From NCBI GenBank assembly GCA_963210315.1, contig OY723251.1, positions 1,426,001 to 1,490,000 on the forward strand: DNA of 64,000 nt, written 5' to 3'. Below, piece after piece: positions 11,241 to 22,600 of this stretch (within the stretch, counting starts at the first letter, position 1; each line of letters starts with the position of its first letter). The DNA comes from Rhynchopus euleeides. Taxonomy: Eukaryota; Euglenozoa; Diplonemea; Diplonemida; Diplonemidae. A program made the translations under genes and the position numbers. Under the pieces are notes generated by a model. The model had not been told where the DNA came from. It saw nothing but the letters and a program-made list of their open reading frames with translations, and ran no database searches.

Positions 11241-12145
11241 CGAAAAAAAAATCCGAAAAATATCCGAAAAATATCGGTGTGGCACCCCAGAGGGCCCGAT
11301 TTTCGGTTTAGTCGGCCGAAAAAAAAATTTTTTTTCGGCCAAATTTTTTTTTTCGACATGCCGAAAAATCGGTAATTCAGTACCCCGGGGGGGTATGGAA
11401 TCTGGGAACCTCGACCTGGCGACTACGGGTGACTACGCGCGACTACGACACAATGCGATTTTTTGCGAAAAAATCGATTTTTTTCGAAAATCTTACTCTC
11501 TTTTCCCCAGCCGAAAAACCGCGCGTAAATCGCCTAAAAGTGACTAAGAATGACTAAATTTCCATACCCCCCGAGAGAAGGGTTGCCTTTGTCGGAACCT
11601 GAAAAGATCCGGATCGCCAGATTTTTTTCAGACCCCCCCCCCCCCAACCCCATCCCCATCCCCCACGTTCTACAGTCTACACTCTTACCCCCCCCCCCCC
11701 TCCCCCCAACACTTGGCTCCCGAAAACCGGGGCCGTCGTCGGTTGGAGGGGGGAGGAGGAGGAGGAGGAGGGGAGGCGTCAGTGTGCTGATTGTCCGAAC
11801 CGCTCCCCCGAATAGGGCCTGTTTGGGACAGGCTTTAACTCCCCCGCCCCCCCCCCCCCCCCCTATCCCCTCTATCCCGCCTGAGACCCCCCCCCCCCCC
11901 ACCATCTGTCTGTCTCCGTCTCTGTTTTTGTGCCGTTCTTTCCCATCAATTCCTCACCGCGCTTTCCGACGGAATCCCGGGAGAACTGTCGAAGAGCCGA
12001 GAAGGCCGACACCGCAGGTCCCGGTTGTACCCCCTGAAAAAGTCGCCAGCTCTTAGCTGCTGAAGACGTTCTTTCGACCGATGGGCCGACATCGGGAGGC
12101 TGTGCTCCTTCATTCTCCTTGAAGAACTCAAACCGCATAATCCAT
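11241..12145. other. Homopolymer-rich spacer, no gene recognised
   Basis: A/T runs at 11240-11370 with inverted TCGGCCGAAAAAAAAATTT segments, then many poly-C/poly-G runs at 11640-11900. Pro-rich and Gly-rich ORFs here are artefacts of these runs. Confidence 0.5.
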
Positions 12146-12147
12146 TA

Positions 12148-13813
12148 CAGGGGGGGGTCAAATAAACGTACTTAGTACTACTATTCGGCGAACGCGCGGG
12201 CCTAAATCGACCTCGCCAGAAAATTAATAAATAGTTTGCGAGCGAATAGACGTACTAAGTACGTCTATTCAACTTTTCCTAAAAACGCTGTTTGCAGGGG
12301 CTCTGCGGGGCTGTTTGGTCCACCAGGGGCGCGCTGGTCACTGCTGTCGTCCGTCTCTCACTTCTTCTGCCTTCCGGTCGAGTATCCGCTCTGTTCTCGT
12401 CCTACCACTCGCCCCTCATTTGGTTTCGTACCGTTTTGATTTGTATTGCCCCCCCCCCCCCCCCCCCCTGGTTGACATTCTTGTTGAGTTAGTGAAAGCA
12501 TACACAGTTCATCAGAGCTGTCAGCTTCACTGTCGGTGGTTGGTTGGTGCGTTGATGCTTAAAAAAAAGATGTGAAAAAGACAAGCCACAACCAGCACGC
12601 CCCAACTTACTTCTTCTTCAAGTTCTTGGGCTTGCTGGGGCAAGTCTGCATGTTGTGCCCAGGCTTCCTACACCCTTTGCAGAGCCTGCGGTGTTTGTTG
12701 GGAGTCTGGGTGGTCGGGGACGCTGCGCGCTTCTTTTCGGAGGACTGGGAGGACTGGGAAGGCTGTGTCTGTGTGAGAGAGTTCACACGAACCGGCTTCG
12801 CCCATGCCAAGATGCTTGACTGTTGGGTTGGCTGAGACACAACTTTCTTTTGGGTGGACTGCTTCTCTGTGCTCTCTTTTGCCTTCCCGTCCAACCCAGA
12901 TTCAAGGTCCGCACCACCAGCCTCAGGGTATGTTTCTGTGCTTGGTGCGAAGGTGAGGTCCGGACAAAGGGAGCTCTTCACGAACCCGTCCTCCTCTCTG
13001 GCCCATCCTCGAATATCTTGAACAGGAGGCATTCCATCAGCAGGAGGCACATGAAAGCATCGGACGTCATCATTATGTCGGACACCAGCCGAAGCTATTG
13101 GCTCTGTTGGTGGATGGTGAAATCTGGGCAGTTGGATTGCGGGTTTGCGGGCGTGTGTTGATCAGTGCTGCACAACAGGAGAGAATGTCAAACAACGTCA
13201 GGGAAGGGGGCTGCGGGGGGTGGGGGGTGGGCTCAGCTGGTCCTCGAAGGCTACATCTATGGTGAGGTGTGTCTGGGGCCATCCGTCCACATCTTCTCGT
13301 TGGTGGTAGGGACTGCGGACGCCGTAGATGAGGAGTCGTTTAATGCGCGCCGCTCTTCAGCAGTGATTTTGACGCCTCTGGACCCCAGGAGTTTGCGGGT
13401 TTCCGGGTTTGCGGTCTTCAGCAGTGGTTCTGATGCCTCTGGACCGCAGGAGTTTGCGGGTTCGCTGGTTTCCCGTCCGTATGTGTCTGAGGGGGGATGC
13501 CCCGATTCCCTTCGTCACGACATATCTTTGAGCGTAGGTCACTTCCCCCCTCTACGGACCCCGTGCACCCTGGTTCCCCTAAGTGGCACCAATAGACCCC
13601 GTTGTCCCCATTCCTTGCCCCAAAGTTTGCAGATTTGTGTGTCTCCAAAAAGAAAATCTCAAAAAAAACGAAAAATTTCCCCAAAAAAAAAGGGTGAAAA
13701 GTAAGTACTACTATTCAACGGCCCAACGTGCCCCAGAGCCCCAAAAAAATAAGTACTACTATTCGGCTAAGTACTACTATTCAACTAAGTACGTTTATTT
13801 GACCCCCCCCCTG
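12148..13813 (-). mobile_element. Element J (pogo-like), copy 1, internally deleted
   Basis: Inverted ends CAGGGGGGGGTCAAATAA at 12148 and the reverse complement ending at 13813, with TA on both sides (12146-12147 and 13814-13815). Subterminal TACTTAGTACTACTATTC repeats are present. Compared with the copy at 50808-54804, the outer parts are nearly identical. The transposase core is missing and is replaced by unrelated sequence at about 13006-13228. The copy is therefore non-autonomous. Confidence 0.8.
12607..13005 (-). pseudogene. C-terminal tail of J transposase with zinc knuckle (fragment)
   Basis: The minus-strand reading ends in CKGCRKPGHNMQTC, a C-x2-C-x4-H-x4-C knuckle, followed by a Lys-rich end. 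Upstream is a Ser/Thr/Gln-rich linker. It matches the tail of the transposase at 51272-52136 almost residue for residue. The DDE domain is absent because of the deletion in this copy, so it cannot catalyse transposition. Confidence 0.7.
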
Positions 13814-13815
13814 TA

Positions 13816-14271
13816 ATCACACAAAAGTGGGCCCAACTCCTCCATGTCATGGCGACATCACAGTTAGTTCTTCGAGTGCAGAACACCCACAGCCTGTTCG
13901 GCATCTCAAAGCTGCAAGCTCCACTGTGTTGTCCGCCTGTGTATGGGTACTCTTTCTTTTAAACTTCGTGCACCCACCCCCCACCCCTCCACCCCCTGTG
14001 CGCTTCTTTGTCGTATGTTTTTTAGTGTCTCCTTTTCAGTTGCACCGAACGAACTCTGATGTGCTCTCCACTGCCACGCACTGAAGGTTGCACCCCTTTT
14101 GGGGTCTGGGCAGTCCTGCCCCAATTGATTCGATGCCATGTGCCCCACACCCTCCTTTTCCGACCCCCACACTATCGCTTCAGCGCGGCAGTACAGAATA
14201 GCTTTCCACACTGTACGATGCCAACAGCTAAACCCCATGAGACTGACTCCTGATACTGATAGACGAGTTGT
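13816..14271. other. No gene recognised
   Basis: Mixed-composition spacer between element J and a CTT microsatellite. ORFs are short and overlapping. Confidence 0.5.
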
Positions 14272-14331
14272 CTTCTTCTTCTTCTTCTTCTTCTTCTTCT
14301 TCTTCTTCTTCTTCTTCTTCTTCTTCTTCTT
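14272..14331 (+). repeat. (CTT)n microsatellite
   Basis: About 20 consecutive CTT units. It produces poly-Phe on the plus strand and poly-Glu or poly-Arg on the minus strand, and inflates the ORFs around it. Confidence 0.95.
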
Positions 14332-14544
14332 TTTTCGTCCGAATGATTCCGCTTCGGTCGCACCGGATGCTGTGTTGGGTGCGCAGCGGTGGGAAAAGGG
14401 CGAGACCGTAAACCATACATCCTACTCTGGTTGAGTCTGGCAGAGTTCCGCAGACTTTTTTTATTATTTTTTTGACTTTGGAGGATTCTTCATATTCCTG
14501 GATTTCCCGAATTTCCTGGATTTCCCCCGGCCCCTTAGGCGATT

Positions 14545-14815
14545 TCAGGGCGGACAGGGCGGACATGCCCGGACCCGGAAATCCGGGTGTCCGGATGTCC
14601 GGGTCCAATTTTGACCCCCCCCCCCCCCCCCCCCCCCCCGGACATTTCCCGAATTTCCCGCCCGGACATCCGGACATCCAGAAATGTCCGCCCCGGACAG
14701 GGCGGACATGTCCGGGCGGACATTTTCTGGTGTCCGGATGTCCGGGCGGACATGTCCGGACCCGGAAATTCGGGAAATCCAATTTTGACCCCCCCCCGGA
14801 CATGTCCGGCCAGGA
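14545..14815. repeat. GGACATGTCC / GTCCGGATGTCC palindrome cluster around a long poly-C
   Basis: Two diverged tandem modules, each with GGGCGGACA, GGATGTCCGGG and CAATTTTGACCCCCCC, separated by a C-run of about 25 at 14616-14638. Many of the words are palindromic (GGACATGTCC). There is no credible ORF. Confidence 0.7.
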
Positions 14816-14904
14816 CCTCAATAGTTTGATTTTTGGTCCAGAAAATAGTTTGAAAATTTTTGAAATCTGGGTGCCCAAATTTTTTGCTCCTAAGACCGGC
14901 GATT

Positions 14905-15320
14905 TGTAGGGGGACCCTTTCGAATTTTTTTTTGGAGAAGGGTAAATTGAACGTTTTTGGCCAAATGAAGCCACTGCGACCATTCCCGGGCCTCGGAAAT
15001 CAGATTTTGGCCCCTCAAATGCGGTGCCGGTCCGGACAAAAAACCGAAAAAATCGTGAAAAATGGCCCATTTTCCCCAGCCAAAAATGGGCCAAAAATGC
15101 CCCCCGGACACCCCCAGAGACATGTCCTAATCCGGGGTGCCAGTAGGGGGGACCTTTCGAATTTTTTTTCGAGGAGAGGTCAATTGAACGTTTTTGGACA
15201 TCTGAGGCCACTGCGACCATTCCCAGGCCTCGGAAATGAGATTTTTGGCCCTCAAATGGGGTACCGGTCCCCACGAAATTCCGAAAAATTCATGAAAATC
15301 GAAAGGTCCCACGCACCAAA
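14905..15320 (+). repeat. Family N repeat, two tandem diverged copies
   Basis: Two units about 235 bp apart each carry a GGGGACC-TTTCGAATTTTTTT block, then AATTGAACGTTTTTGG, GCCACTGCGACCATTCCC and GGCCTCGGAAAT. Parts of this unit recur at 16308, 19555, 27738, 30460, 34609, 35460 and 48593. It is a dispersed repeat of unknown type. Confidence 0.7.
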
Positions 15321-15354
15321 TTCTGCCCAAAAATCGTCAAAAATGGTTTGAGGC

Positions 15355-15463
15355 CCCCCGCCCCCAGGTTCCCCCTGCCCACCTGGACGGACCCAAGTGC
15401 CTCACACCGGATCTCTCCCCACCCGGTGGTCCACCTGACGGATACGCGAAAAAAAAAAAAAAA
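15355..15463 (+). repeat. Family R repeat with A-tail, copy 2
   Basis: Nearly identical to 11128-11240, including the A-run after GGATACGCG. The upstream flanks differ, so this is a dispersed copy rather than a segmental duplication. Confidence 0.65.
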
Positions 15464-15550
15464 TGGACATGTCATATGCAGCAATGGGGCACCAATCACT
15501 CCCCAAATTTTGCTCAATGATTCCACGGCTAGCCAGATTTTCTGATCAAT

Positions 15551-15900
15551 TACCGTATACGTAAATATTATGGAACGTAAATATTATGGAACGGGCCCAT
15601 TTTTGGCCGGTCCGTCCCATAATATTTACGTTCCAAAATATTTACAGGGCCAGTTGGGCCACTCGGTGGTGAGGACGGCTTGCGTCAGGAATCGCGCGAA
15701 AAGTGCACGAGTAGGTCTCGTCAGGGACTCTGTACGCCGTCCGATCACCTGGTCCAAGTCCCCGAGTCGCAGAAAGCCCTGTAAATATTATGGAACGAAA
15801 AAAATCTGGAACGCCAACCCACCAGCGTTCCATAATATTTACGTTCCATAATATTTACGTTCCATAATATTTACGTTCCAAAATATTTACGTATACGGTA
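15551..15900 (+). mobile_element. Family A MITE, copy 5
   Basis: Complete, with TACCGTATACG ends. The core carries the same GGGCCACTCGG and GTCTCGTCAGG variants as copy 4. One arm has GTCCGTCCCAT where the others have GTCCGTTCCAT. Confidence 0.8.
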
Positions 15901-16300
15901 GTTTGTTTGAGCATGTTCCTGGCCCTTGTTTGGAAAGTAGATGGCCCCTGGCTGGAGAGGACGGTTGTGCTCGACCGGACGGAGAGAGAACCTTCTCCAT
16001 ATCACTCCACCACTCCACAATGCCAGAAGTGGCAGGAAGGCCGGGTGTTACAGGCCTCAACCAGGGTTCCAAGGCTCTCCACTTCCTGGCTGCGTCAGGG
16101 ATCACCGGGTACAGCGAGCAGGATTCCCTGTCCTGACACCCCAGCATGTACCACCGGAAGAACCCGAAACAGCAGCCCCCCCTCATGGGGGTTGCAAGAG
16201 GCACGGAAATCGTTCAAATCGGACCAAGTCCGAAAATTCGGCACTTTCTTGGGTACAAATTGCGGTCCGAAATTTTCCGATTTTTTGAAAAAAGGCGAAT
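15901..16300. other. No gene recognised; weakly coding-like
   Basis: Open frames exist on both strands at 15903-16200. The minus reading contains WRALEPWLRPVTPG, but without an ATG context or domain I cannot call a gene. A family N motif (GGGGGACCTTTTCGAATTTT) follows at about 16309. Confidence 0.35.
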
Positions 16301-16626
16301 TCTGTAAGGGGGACCTTTTCGAATTTTTTTTTCGGGCACTTTTTCCACAAGGAAATGTCCGCCCTGTCCGCTACTGTCCGCTACTGTCCACTACCGATTT
16401 CAAGGATCCTCCTTTTTCTTGACTTTTTTTAGTCTGCCAGAGTCAAGAAAAAGTCAAGGAAAAGTCAAAGAAAAGTCAAAAAAAGTCAAAAAGCCAAAAA
16501 GTCAAGAAAAAGTCCAAGAAAAGTCAAAGAAAAGTCATACGAAGGAAAGCGCCCTATCACTTCACAGCTACAACCGCTCTGATGAATTTCCTTTTGTTTG
16601 TTGCGTTGACGCTTCTACACACGGCG

Positions 16627-16720
16627 TACTCCCTCAGCCCGTTCTGTTCCTCTCCTATACACGCAGCTCGGCGTACTCCCTCAGCCCGTTCTGTTCCTCT
16701 CCTATACACGCAGCTCGGCG
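16627..16720 (+). repeat. 47-bp tandem duplication
   Basis: Two consecutive identical copies starting GCGTACTCCCTCAGCCCG and ending CTATACACGCAGCTCG. Confidence 0.9.
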
Positions 16721-16782
16721 GACTCTGTCCGCTTCTGTCACTCTTGCTCCCCTCTTGATTCTCTCGCCTGCTTGATAGTTTG

Positions 16783-16933
16783 ATGCGTTGACGCTTCTAC
16801 ACACAAAACCCTGAACTGATCACACCCTGAGCCTGATGAAGGGTGGGGTTAGTGTATAGAGCACGTTTGGTTGCAGCTGTGGTGGGGCGCTTTCCGCTCA
16901 CACGAGTGTGCTTAATAAAAAAAAAAAAAAAGT
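16783..16933 (+). repeat. Family F short repeat, copy 1, with A-tail
   Basis: Begins GCGTTGACGCTTCTACAC, continues with CCTGATGAAGGG and GAGCACGTTTGG, and ends GTGTGCTTAATAAAA followed by a long A-run. Other copies are at 39838-39952 (minus), 49202-49322 (plus) and 59311-59427 (minus). Its size and A-tail resemble a SINE, but I see no tRNA-like A/B boxes. Confidence 0.6.
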
Positions 16934-17224
16934 CAACAAAAGTTGGTGCCCCTGATTTACCCCTTTTTCACTACGCACAAACTACGCAATCTGGGGGGGG
17001 GGTCTCGCTTTTTGGTCCCCCCCCAGTTTTTTTTGGTCCCCCTTTCTGTGTGGCTACTGAGACAGGACTGGAGGCACTGCGCTGACCGAGCAAAAAAGTA
17101 TTGCCAGAACTCACTATACACCGTACGAAAGAACGCACGACATGTGGGGCGGGACTCCAGAAACACCTGGGCAAGGTTGCCCCATGCCCAGAAACACCTG
17201 AGAAGGAAGTGAGTTCCAGGAGCC

Positions 17225-17563
17225 GCGTAGAACACCCTCGAGATTGTGAATGATGATACGATCACAGCCTTCAGGGCGCTGCGAGGTGCCACCCTGAAGG
17301 TGGCCCTTGACATCAAGGAGAGCGTCGGCCGAGGGGTCGACGAAAAGCTGAAGAAGGCGCTACTGGCACTGGATCCCGCGGGGTATACGGAGGTCACCGC
17401 CACACAGGCAACCTCCGCTGACAACGTCCAGGAGACGTTATCCGAGGGGATCACAACGGCACTAGAGATCTGTGTCACGGGATCCAGGCGCCCACTCTCC
17501 CTCGACGGTCTGGGGATTGTTGTTGGGTATGGTGTCGTTTCCTGCAGCTGCAAAAAAGCGTAG
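17225..17563 (+). CDS. Putative captured exon in element L, unknown function
   Basis: A 105-113 residue open frame with coding-like composition (DIKESVGRGVDEKLKKALL, then an Ala/Thr-rich part ending in SCSCKKA). No ATG is in frame after the preceding stop, so it would have to be an internal or terminal exon. The upstream CCGCGTAG could serve as an acceptor. An almost identical frame is present in the other L copy (54030-54368), so its preservation reflects recent duplication and does not prove function. No domain was recognised. Confidence 0.3.
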
Positions 17564-17591
17564 CAACTGTGCTTCCTTCTTCCTTAATGAT

Positions 17592-17690
17592 GCGTTGACG
17601 CTTCCACCCGGAGGAGCTGAAGCAGGCACCGCTTAATGATGCGTTGATGCTTCCACCCGACGAGCTGAAGCAGGCACCGCGCCAAAGGGC
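17592..17690 (+). repeat. 50-bp tandem duplication with GCGTTGA(C/T)GCTTCC
   Basis: Two copies of TGATGCGTTGACGCTTCCAC followed by GAGCTGAAGCAGGCACCG, differing at a few bases. The same pair is at 54395-54490 in the second L copy. Confidence 0.85.
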
Positions 17691-17850
17691 ACCCCCAAAG
17701 AGACCTGCAAAGACTGCGTCGAAACCCGCACCGAAGGCTGCCAGCGCTGCAGCACCTGAAGAACCTGCAGCACCTGCAGCACCTGAAGCGCCTGCACCCT
17801 CACTGACCCCGGAACAGCAAGAACTCCTTGAGTTTGGGGTCCCGGCATAG
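17647..17850 (+). CDS. Small Ala/Pro-rich ORF in element L
   Basis: Begins ATG CTT CCA CCC, giving a 67-residue product: a basic stretch (QRAPPKRPAKTASKP), then AAPEEPAAPAAPEAPAP and a short acidic tail ending FGVPA. It is conserved in the second L copy at 54452-54655. Low-complexity composition prevents a functional call, and it may be a remnant of a histone-H1-like or linker segment captured by L. Confidence 0.25.
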   Translation: MLPPDELKQAPRQRAPPKRPAKTASKPAPKAASAAAPEEPAAPAAPEAPAPSLTPEQQELLEFGVPA

Positions 17851-18000
17851 AGACAGAGAATGGCTGAGTAAATCAAAAAATGAGACCCCCCCCCCCTTTT
17901 CACTACGCACAAACTACGCAATATGGGGTCGTCAGGGGCACCAAAAAGTCCACAAAAGTCTACAAAAGTCCGAGAAAAGTCAACAAAAGTCAGCCCAGTG

Positions 18001-19028
18001 CAGGACTCTTCGACAGAGGGGGGGGGGAGAGAGGATGCCGCTCGAAGCATCTGACGTTGAAAAGACAACGGGGGCGACACAGATCCCTGCACACAGCGAA
18101 CACATACGCTATCTACCCGCTCCAGCACGTGCCCCAGGCAGAGGTCTCCCACCTGACGTTCAACGTGCGGGAGGGTGCTCGGGGACATCATCACGACGGG
18201 TGGGGGGGCAGGCAAGGGATGTCCCCAGGTCCGGCTCGGCCCTCTCCAAGGCGGTGCCCACGACCATCTCTTGATCAGATGGGCCTGCCAGGCGTTCGAG
18301 CTCCTTATCCAACGTTGCTTCCTTGGTGGATGGGTTGAGAAATAGGTCACAGAGCCCAGAGCGCGTGCACAAGCGGCTCTTCCTGGTGCTGTGTGATCGC
18401 CAAGAACCCCACAGACGTGTACAATGGCCTCGTCGCGGACCCGTCAAAGTTCGCCGCCTCTGCCGATGATATGTCCCATGACGACGAGCTGGACGCCAGG
18501 AGGTGTGCGACAGGCGGCTCCGGGTCGAGCAGGTCATCAGATGCACGCTGGGGCCAGCTCGACGTCCAGCAGCGTCCCGGGGACGCTAAGGACGCCGCCG
18601 CGTACCTGCACACCGTCCGGATGTTGCTGGGCGGGGCGGACTCGGGTTGAGGTGATCAACCACCTAGATGCGATGTTGTTTTTCTGCTTCTGACTGTCAC
18701 GTTCTGGGCGACGCTGGGGTACTCTGCTGCCCTCGCCTTCCGCACAGAGACTGGTGATAGCTTATGTCAACAAAACGCAAGCATGCCATTCCCATGGCAC
18801 AAAAAGGGTGCCGAGAAGGGCATCCCGAGCACCGGAAACGGAGCTTCCAACGAGACATGAAACACGGAGAGCCGCTGTTCCCGTAAGGTGGCGCGGGGTT
18901 TTCACGGGGGCAAGCCGAGCGGGGCGCGCAAGAGAGGGAACTACTGACCTCCACGCGGAATGCCCGACAGGGGCGCCTCAGAAGAGACCCGTAAACACGC
19001 ATCAGCGCAACCTGACCGGTCAGGCCAG
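18001..19028. other. Interior of element M, coding-like debris
   Basis: Plus frame 18393-18650 contains NPTDVYNGLVADPSKFAAS and ends YLHTVRMLLGGADSG. Minus frame near 18160-18350 contains NPSTKEATLDKELERLAG. Both have coding-like composition but no recognised domain and no complete reading frame. They are probably remnants of the element's own gene or of captured sequence. Confidence 0.3.
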
Positions 19029-19329
19029 AAGCACTGGGCTGACTTTTGTGGACTTTTCTTGGACTTTTGTAGACTTTTGTGGACTTTTGTTGACTTTTCT
19101 TTGACTTTTTCTTGACTTTTTTTGAGCTGTTGACTTTTTTTGACTTTTTCTTGACTTTTCCTTGACTTTTTTGAGTTTTTTTTGACTTTTTCGAGTCTGG
19201 CAGACTTTTTTTAAAAGTCAAGAAAAAGTCAAAAAAAAGTCAAGAAAAAGTCAAAAATCGAGGTCCCCGACCAAAAGTCTGGCAGACTCTGCCAGACTAT
19301 GATGTATGAAATATTATTTTTTTTGGGGG

Positions 19330-19674
19330 GGTGTCGACTTTTACCGGTATTTCCCGGCTTTTCCCGGAAATTCCCGGTTTCCTGGTTTTTTTTCCCTTGG
19401 CGAAAATCCGTGAAAAAATCACCTCCGGAAGCCAGAAAAACCGGGAATCCAAAACCGGGAATGAAACTGAATCGACACCCAAGATTCCCGGTTTTTCCCG
19501 GTTTTCCCGGTTCCCGGTTTTTCGGGCCTGTGCTGTGGTAAGGCCGGGGCTAGGAGGGGGAGATGCTCGCATTTTTCTTTTGGGGCCAAAATGGGGAGTT
19601 TTTGGACAGCAGAAGGCACAGAGACCGTGCACAGGCCTCGGAAATGCTATTCTCGGGCCTCGAATGCGCGACAG
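19330..19674. repeat. CCCGGTTTTT inverted segment plus family N part
   Basis: At 19338-19540, TTCCCGG / CCGGGAA words are arranged as a fold-back (GTCGACTTTTACCGG on the left, GAATCGACACCC on the right). Then comes GGGGGAGATGCTCGCATTTTT, shared with 35460, and GGCCTCGGAAATGC, shared with family N. A similar C/G fold-back is at 23826-23930 and 35340-35455. Confidence 0.6.
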
Positions 19675-22600
19675 GTGCGCCCTGGCATGGGGCAACTTGC
19701 CCCGTGTGCGCGCTGACATGGGGCAAGTTGCCCTACGTGCGCCCTGGCATGGGGCAGCTTGCCCCGTGTACTCCCTGGCATGGGGCAACTTGCCCCATAT
19801 GCGCGCCGACATGGGGCAACTTGCCCCATGTGCGCCCTGGCAGGGGGCAACTTGCCCCATGTGCGCGCCGACATGGGGCAACTTGCCCCATGTGCGCCCT
19901 GGCATGGGGCAACTTGCCCCATGTGCGCGCTGACATGGGGCAACTTGCCCCATGTGCGCGCTGGCACGGGGCAACTTGCCCCAGGTGCGCCCTGGCATGG
20001 GGCAACTTGCTCCATGGCGCGCCGACATGGGGCAACTTGCCCCATGTGCGCCCTGGCATGGGGCAACTTGCCCCATGTGCGCGCGGGCACGGGGCAACTT
20101 GCCCCATGTGCGCGCTGGCATGGGGCAACTTGCCCCATGTGCGCGCTGGCACGGGGCAACTTGCCCCACGTGCGCGCTGGCATGGGGCAACTTGCCCCAT
20201 GTGCGCGCTGGCACGGGGCAACTTGCCCCAGGTGCGCCCTGGCATGGGGCAACTTGCTCCATGGCGCGCCGACATGGGGCAACTTGCCCCATGTGCGCCG
20301 TGGCCTGGGGCAACTTGCCCCATGTGCGCGCGGGCACGGGGCAACTTGCCCCATGTGCGCGCTGGCATGGGGCAACTTGCCCCATGTGCGCGCTGACATG
20401 GGGCAACTTGCCCCATGTGCGCCCTGGCATGGGGCAACTTGCCCCATGTGCGCGCCGACCTGGGGCAACTTGCCCCATGTGCGCGCTGGCTCGGGGCAAC
20501 TTGCCCCATGTGCGCCCTGGCATGGGGCAACTTGCCCCATGTGCGCTCCGACATGGGGCAACTTGCCCCATGTGCGCGCTGACATGGGGCAACTTGCCCC
20601 ATGTGCGCCCTGGCCTGGGGCAACTTGCCCCATGTGCGCCCTGGCACGGGGCAACTTGCCCCATGTGCGCGCTGGCATGGGGCAACTTGCCCCATGTGCG
20701 CCCTGGCCTGGGGCAACTTGCCGCATGTGCGCGCCGACCTGGGGCAACTTGCCCCATGTGCGCGCTGGCTCGGGGCAACTTGCCCCATGTGCGCCCTGAC
20801 ATGGGGCAACTTGCCCCATGTGCGCCCTGGCATGGGGCAACTTGCCCCATGTGCGCGCCGACATGGGGCAACTTGCCCCATGTGCGCCCTGGCATGGGGC
20901 AACTTGCGCCATGTGCGCGCTGGCATGGGGCAACTTGCCCCATGTGCGCGCCGACATGGGGCAACGTGCCCTATGTGCGCCCTGGCATGGGGCAACTTGC
21001 GCCATGTGCGCGCTGGCATGGGGCAACTTGCCCCATGTGCGCCCTGGCCTGGGGCAACTTGCCCCATGTGCGCCCTGGCACGGGGCAACTTGCCCCATGT
21101 GCGCCCTGGCATGGGGCAACTTGCCCCATGTGCGCGCCGACATGGGGCAACGTGCCCTATGTGCGCCCTGGCATGGGGCAACTTGCGCCATGTGCGCGCT
21201 GGCATGGGGCAACTTGCCCCATGTGCGCCCTGGCCTGGGGCAACTTGCCCCATGTGCGCGCTGGCACGGGGCAACTTGCCCCATGTGCGCGCTGGCATGG
21301 GGCAACTTGCCCCATGTGCGCCCTGGCCTGGGGCAACTTGCCCCATGTGCGCGCCGACATGGGGCAACTTGCCCCATGTGCGCGCCGACCTGGGGCAACT
21401 TGCCCCATGTGCGCCCTGGCAGGGGGCAACTTGCCCCATGTGCGCGCTGGCACGGGGCAACTTGCCCCATGTGCGCCCTGACATGGGGCAACTTGCCCCA
21501 TGTGCGCGCTGGCACGGGGCAACTTGCCCCATGTGCGCGCTGGCATGGGGCGCACATGGGGCGCACATGGGGCAAGTTGCCCCATGCCAGCGCGCACATG
21601 GGGCAAGTTGCCCCGTGCCAGCGCGCACACGGGGCAAGTTGCCCCATGCCAGCGCGCACATGGGGCAAGTTGCCCCCTGCCAGGGCGCACATGGGGCAAG
21701 TTGCCCCGTGCCAGCGCGCACATGGGGCAAGTTGCCCCAGGTCGGCGCGCACATGGGGCAAGTTGCCCCATGCCAGCGCGCACACGGGGCAAGTTGCCCC
21801 ATGCCAGCGCGCACATGGGGCAAGTTGCCCCGTGCCAGCGCGCACATGGGGCAAGTTGCCCCATGCCAGGGCGCACATGGGGCAAGTTGCCCCATGTCAG
21901 CGCGCACATGGGGCAAGTTGCCCCATGCCAGGGCGCACCTGGGGCAAGTTGCCCCATGCCAGCGCGCACATGGGGCAAGTTGCCCCGTGCCAGCGCGCAC
22001 ACGGGGCAAGTTGCCCCATGCCACCGCGCACATGGGGCAAGTTGCCCCGTGCCAGCGCGCACATGGGGCAAGTTGCCCCATGCCACCGCGCACATGGGGC
22101 AAGTTGCCCCGTGCCAGCGCGCACATGGGGCAAGTTGCCCCAGGTCGGAGCGCACATGGGGCAAGTTGCCCCATGCCAGCGCGCACACGGGGCAAGTTGC
22201 CCTATGTCAGGGCGCACACGGGGCAAGTTGCCCCGTGTCAGCGCGCACCCGGGGCAAGTTGCCCCATGCCCGCGCGCACACGGGGCAAGTTGCCCCATGC
22301 CAGCGCACACACGGGGTAAGTTGCCCCATGTCAGGGCGCACACGGGGCAAGTTGCCCCATGTCAGCGCACACACGGGGCAAGTTGCCCCATGTCAGGGCG
22401 CACACGGGGCAAGTTGCCCCATGCCAGCGCACACACGGGGTAAGTTGCCCCATGTCAGCGCGGACACGGGGCAAGTTGCCCCATGTCAGGGCGCACACGG
22501 GGCAAGTTGCCCCATGTCAGCGCACACACGGGGCAAGTTGCCCCATGTCAGCGCGGACACGGTGCAAGTTGCCCCATGCCAGCGCGCACACGGGGCAAGT

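Larger units (their letters stand above)
16943..17944 (+). mobile_element. Element L, copy 1, inserted in element M
   Basis: About 1 kb with inverted ends TTGGTGCCCCTGA and TCAGGGGCACCAA and subterminal TTTTTCACTACGCACAAACTA words at both ends (direct orientation). The flanks show AAAG on both sides. The same element interrupts element J at 53748-54750, flanked there by CTA. It carries short ORFs but no recognised transposase. Confidence 0.75.
16431..19298. mobile_element. Element M with AAAGTC-array ends
   Basis: About 2.9 kb bounded by AGTCTGCCAGAGTC at 16431 and GACTCTGCCAGACT ending at 19298. Both sides carry long arrays of AAAAGTC (left about 16440-16540 and 17945-18000, right about 19030-19260), in inverted orientation. 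Left GTCAGCCCAGTGC matches right GCACTGGGCTGAC. Inside are a 47-bp tandem duplication, an F repeat and element L. No intact transposase was found. A related TCTGGCAGAGTTCCGCAGAC end lies at about 14433. Confidence 0.6.

Noticed and set aside
14228..15274. 348-residue minus-strand ORF with poly-Glu
   Set aside because: It is a fusion of a CTT microsatellite with GGACATGTCC and family N repeats.
19733..22195. ORFs of 343-820 residues on both strands (GQLAPCARWHGATCPMCA-type repeats)
   Set aside because: They are produced by a stop-free 31-bp repeat. All six frames are open equally, no frame has a non-repetitive start or end, and the orientation switch would change the protein mid-way.
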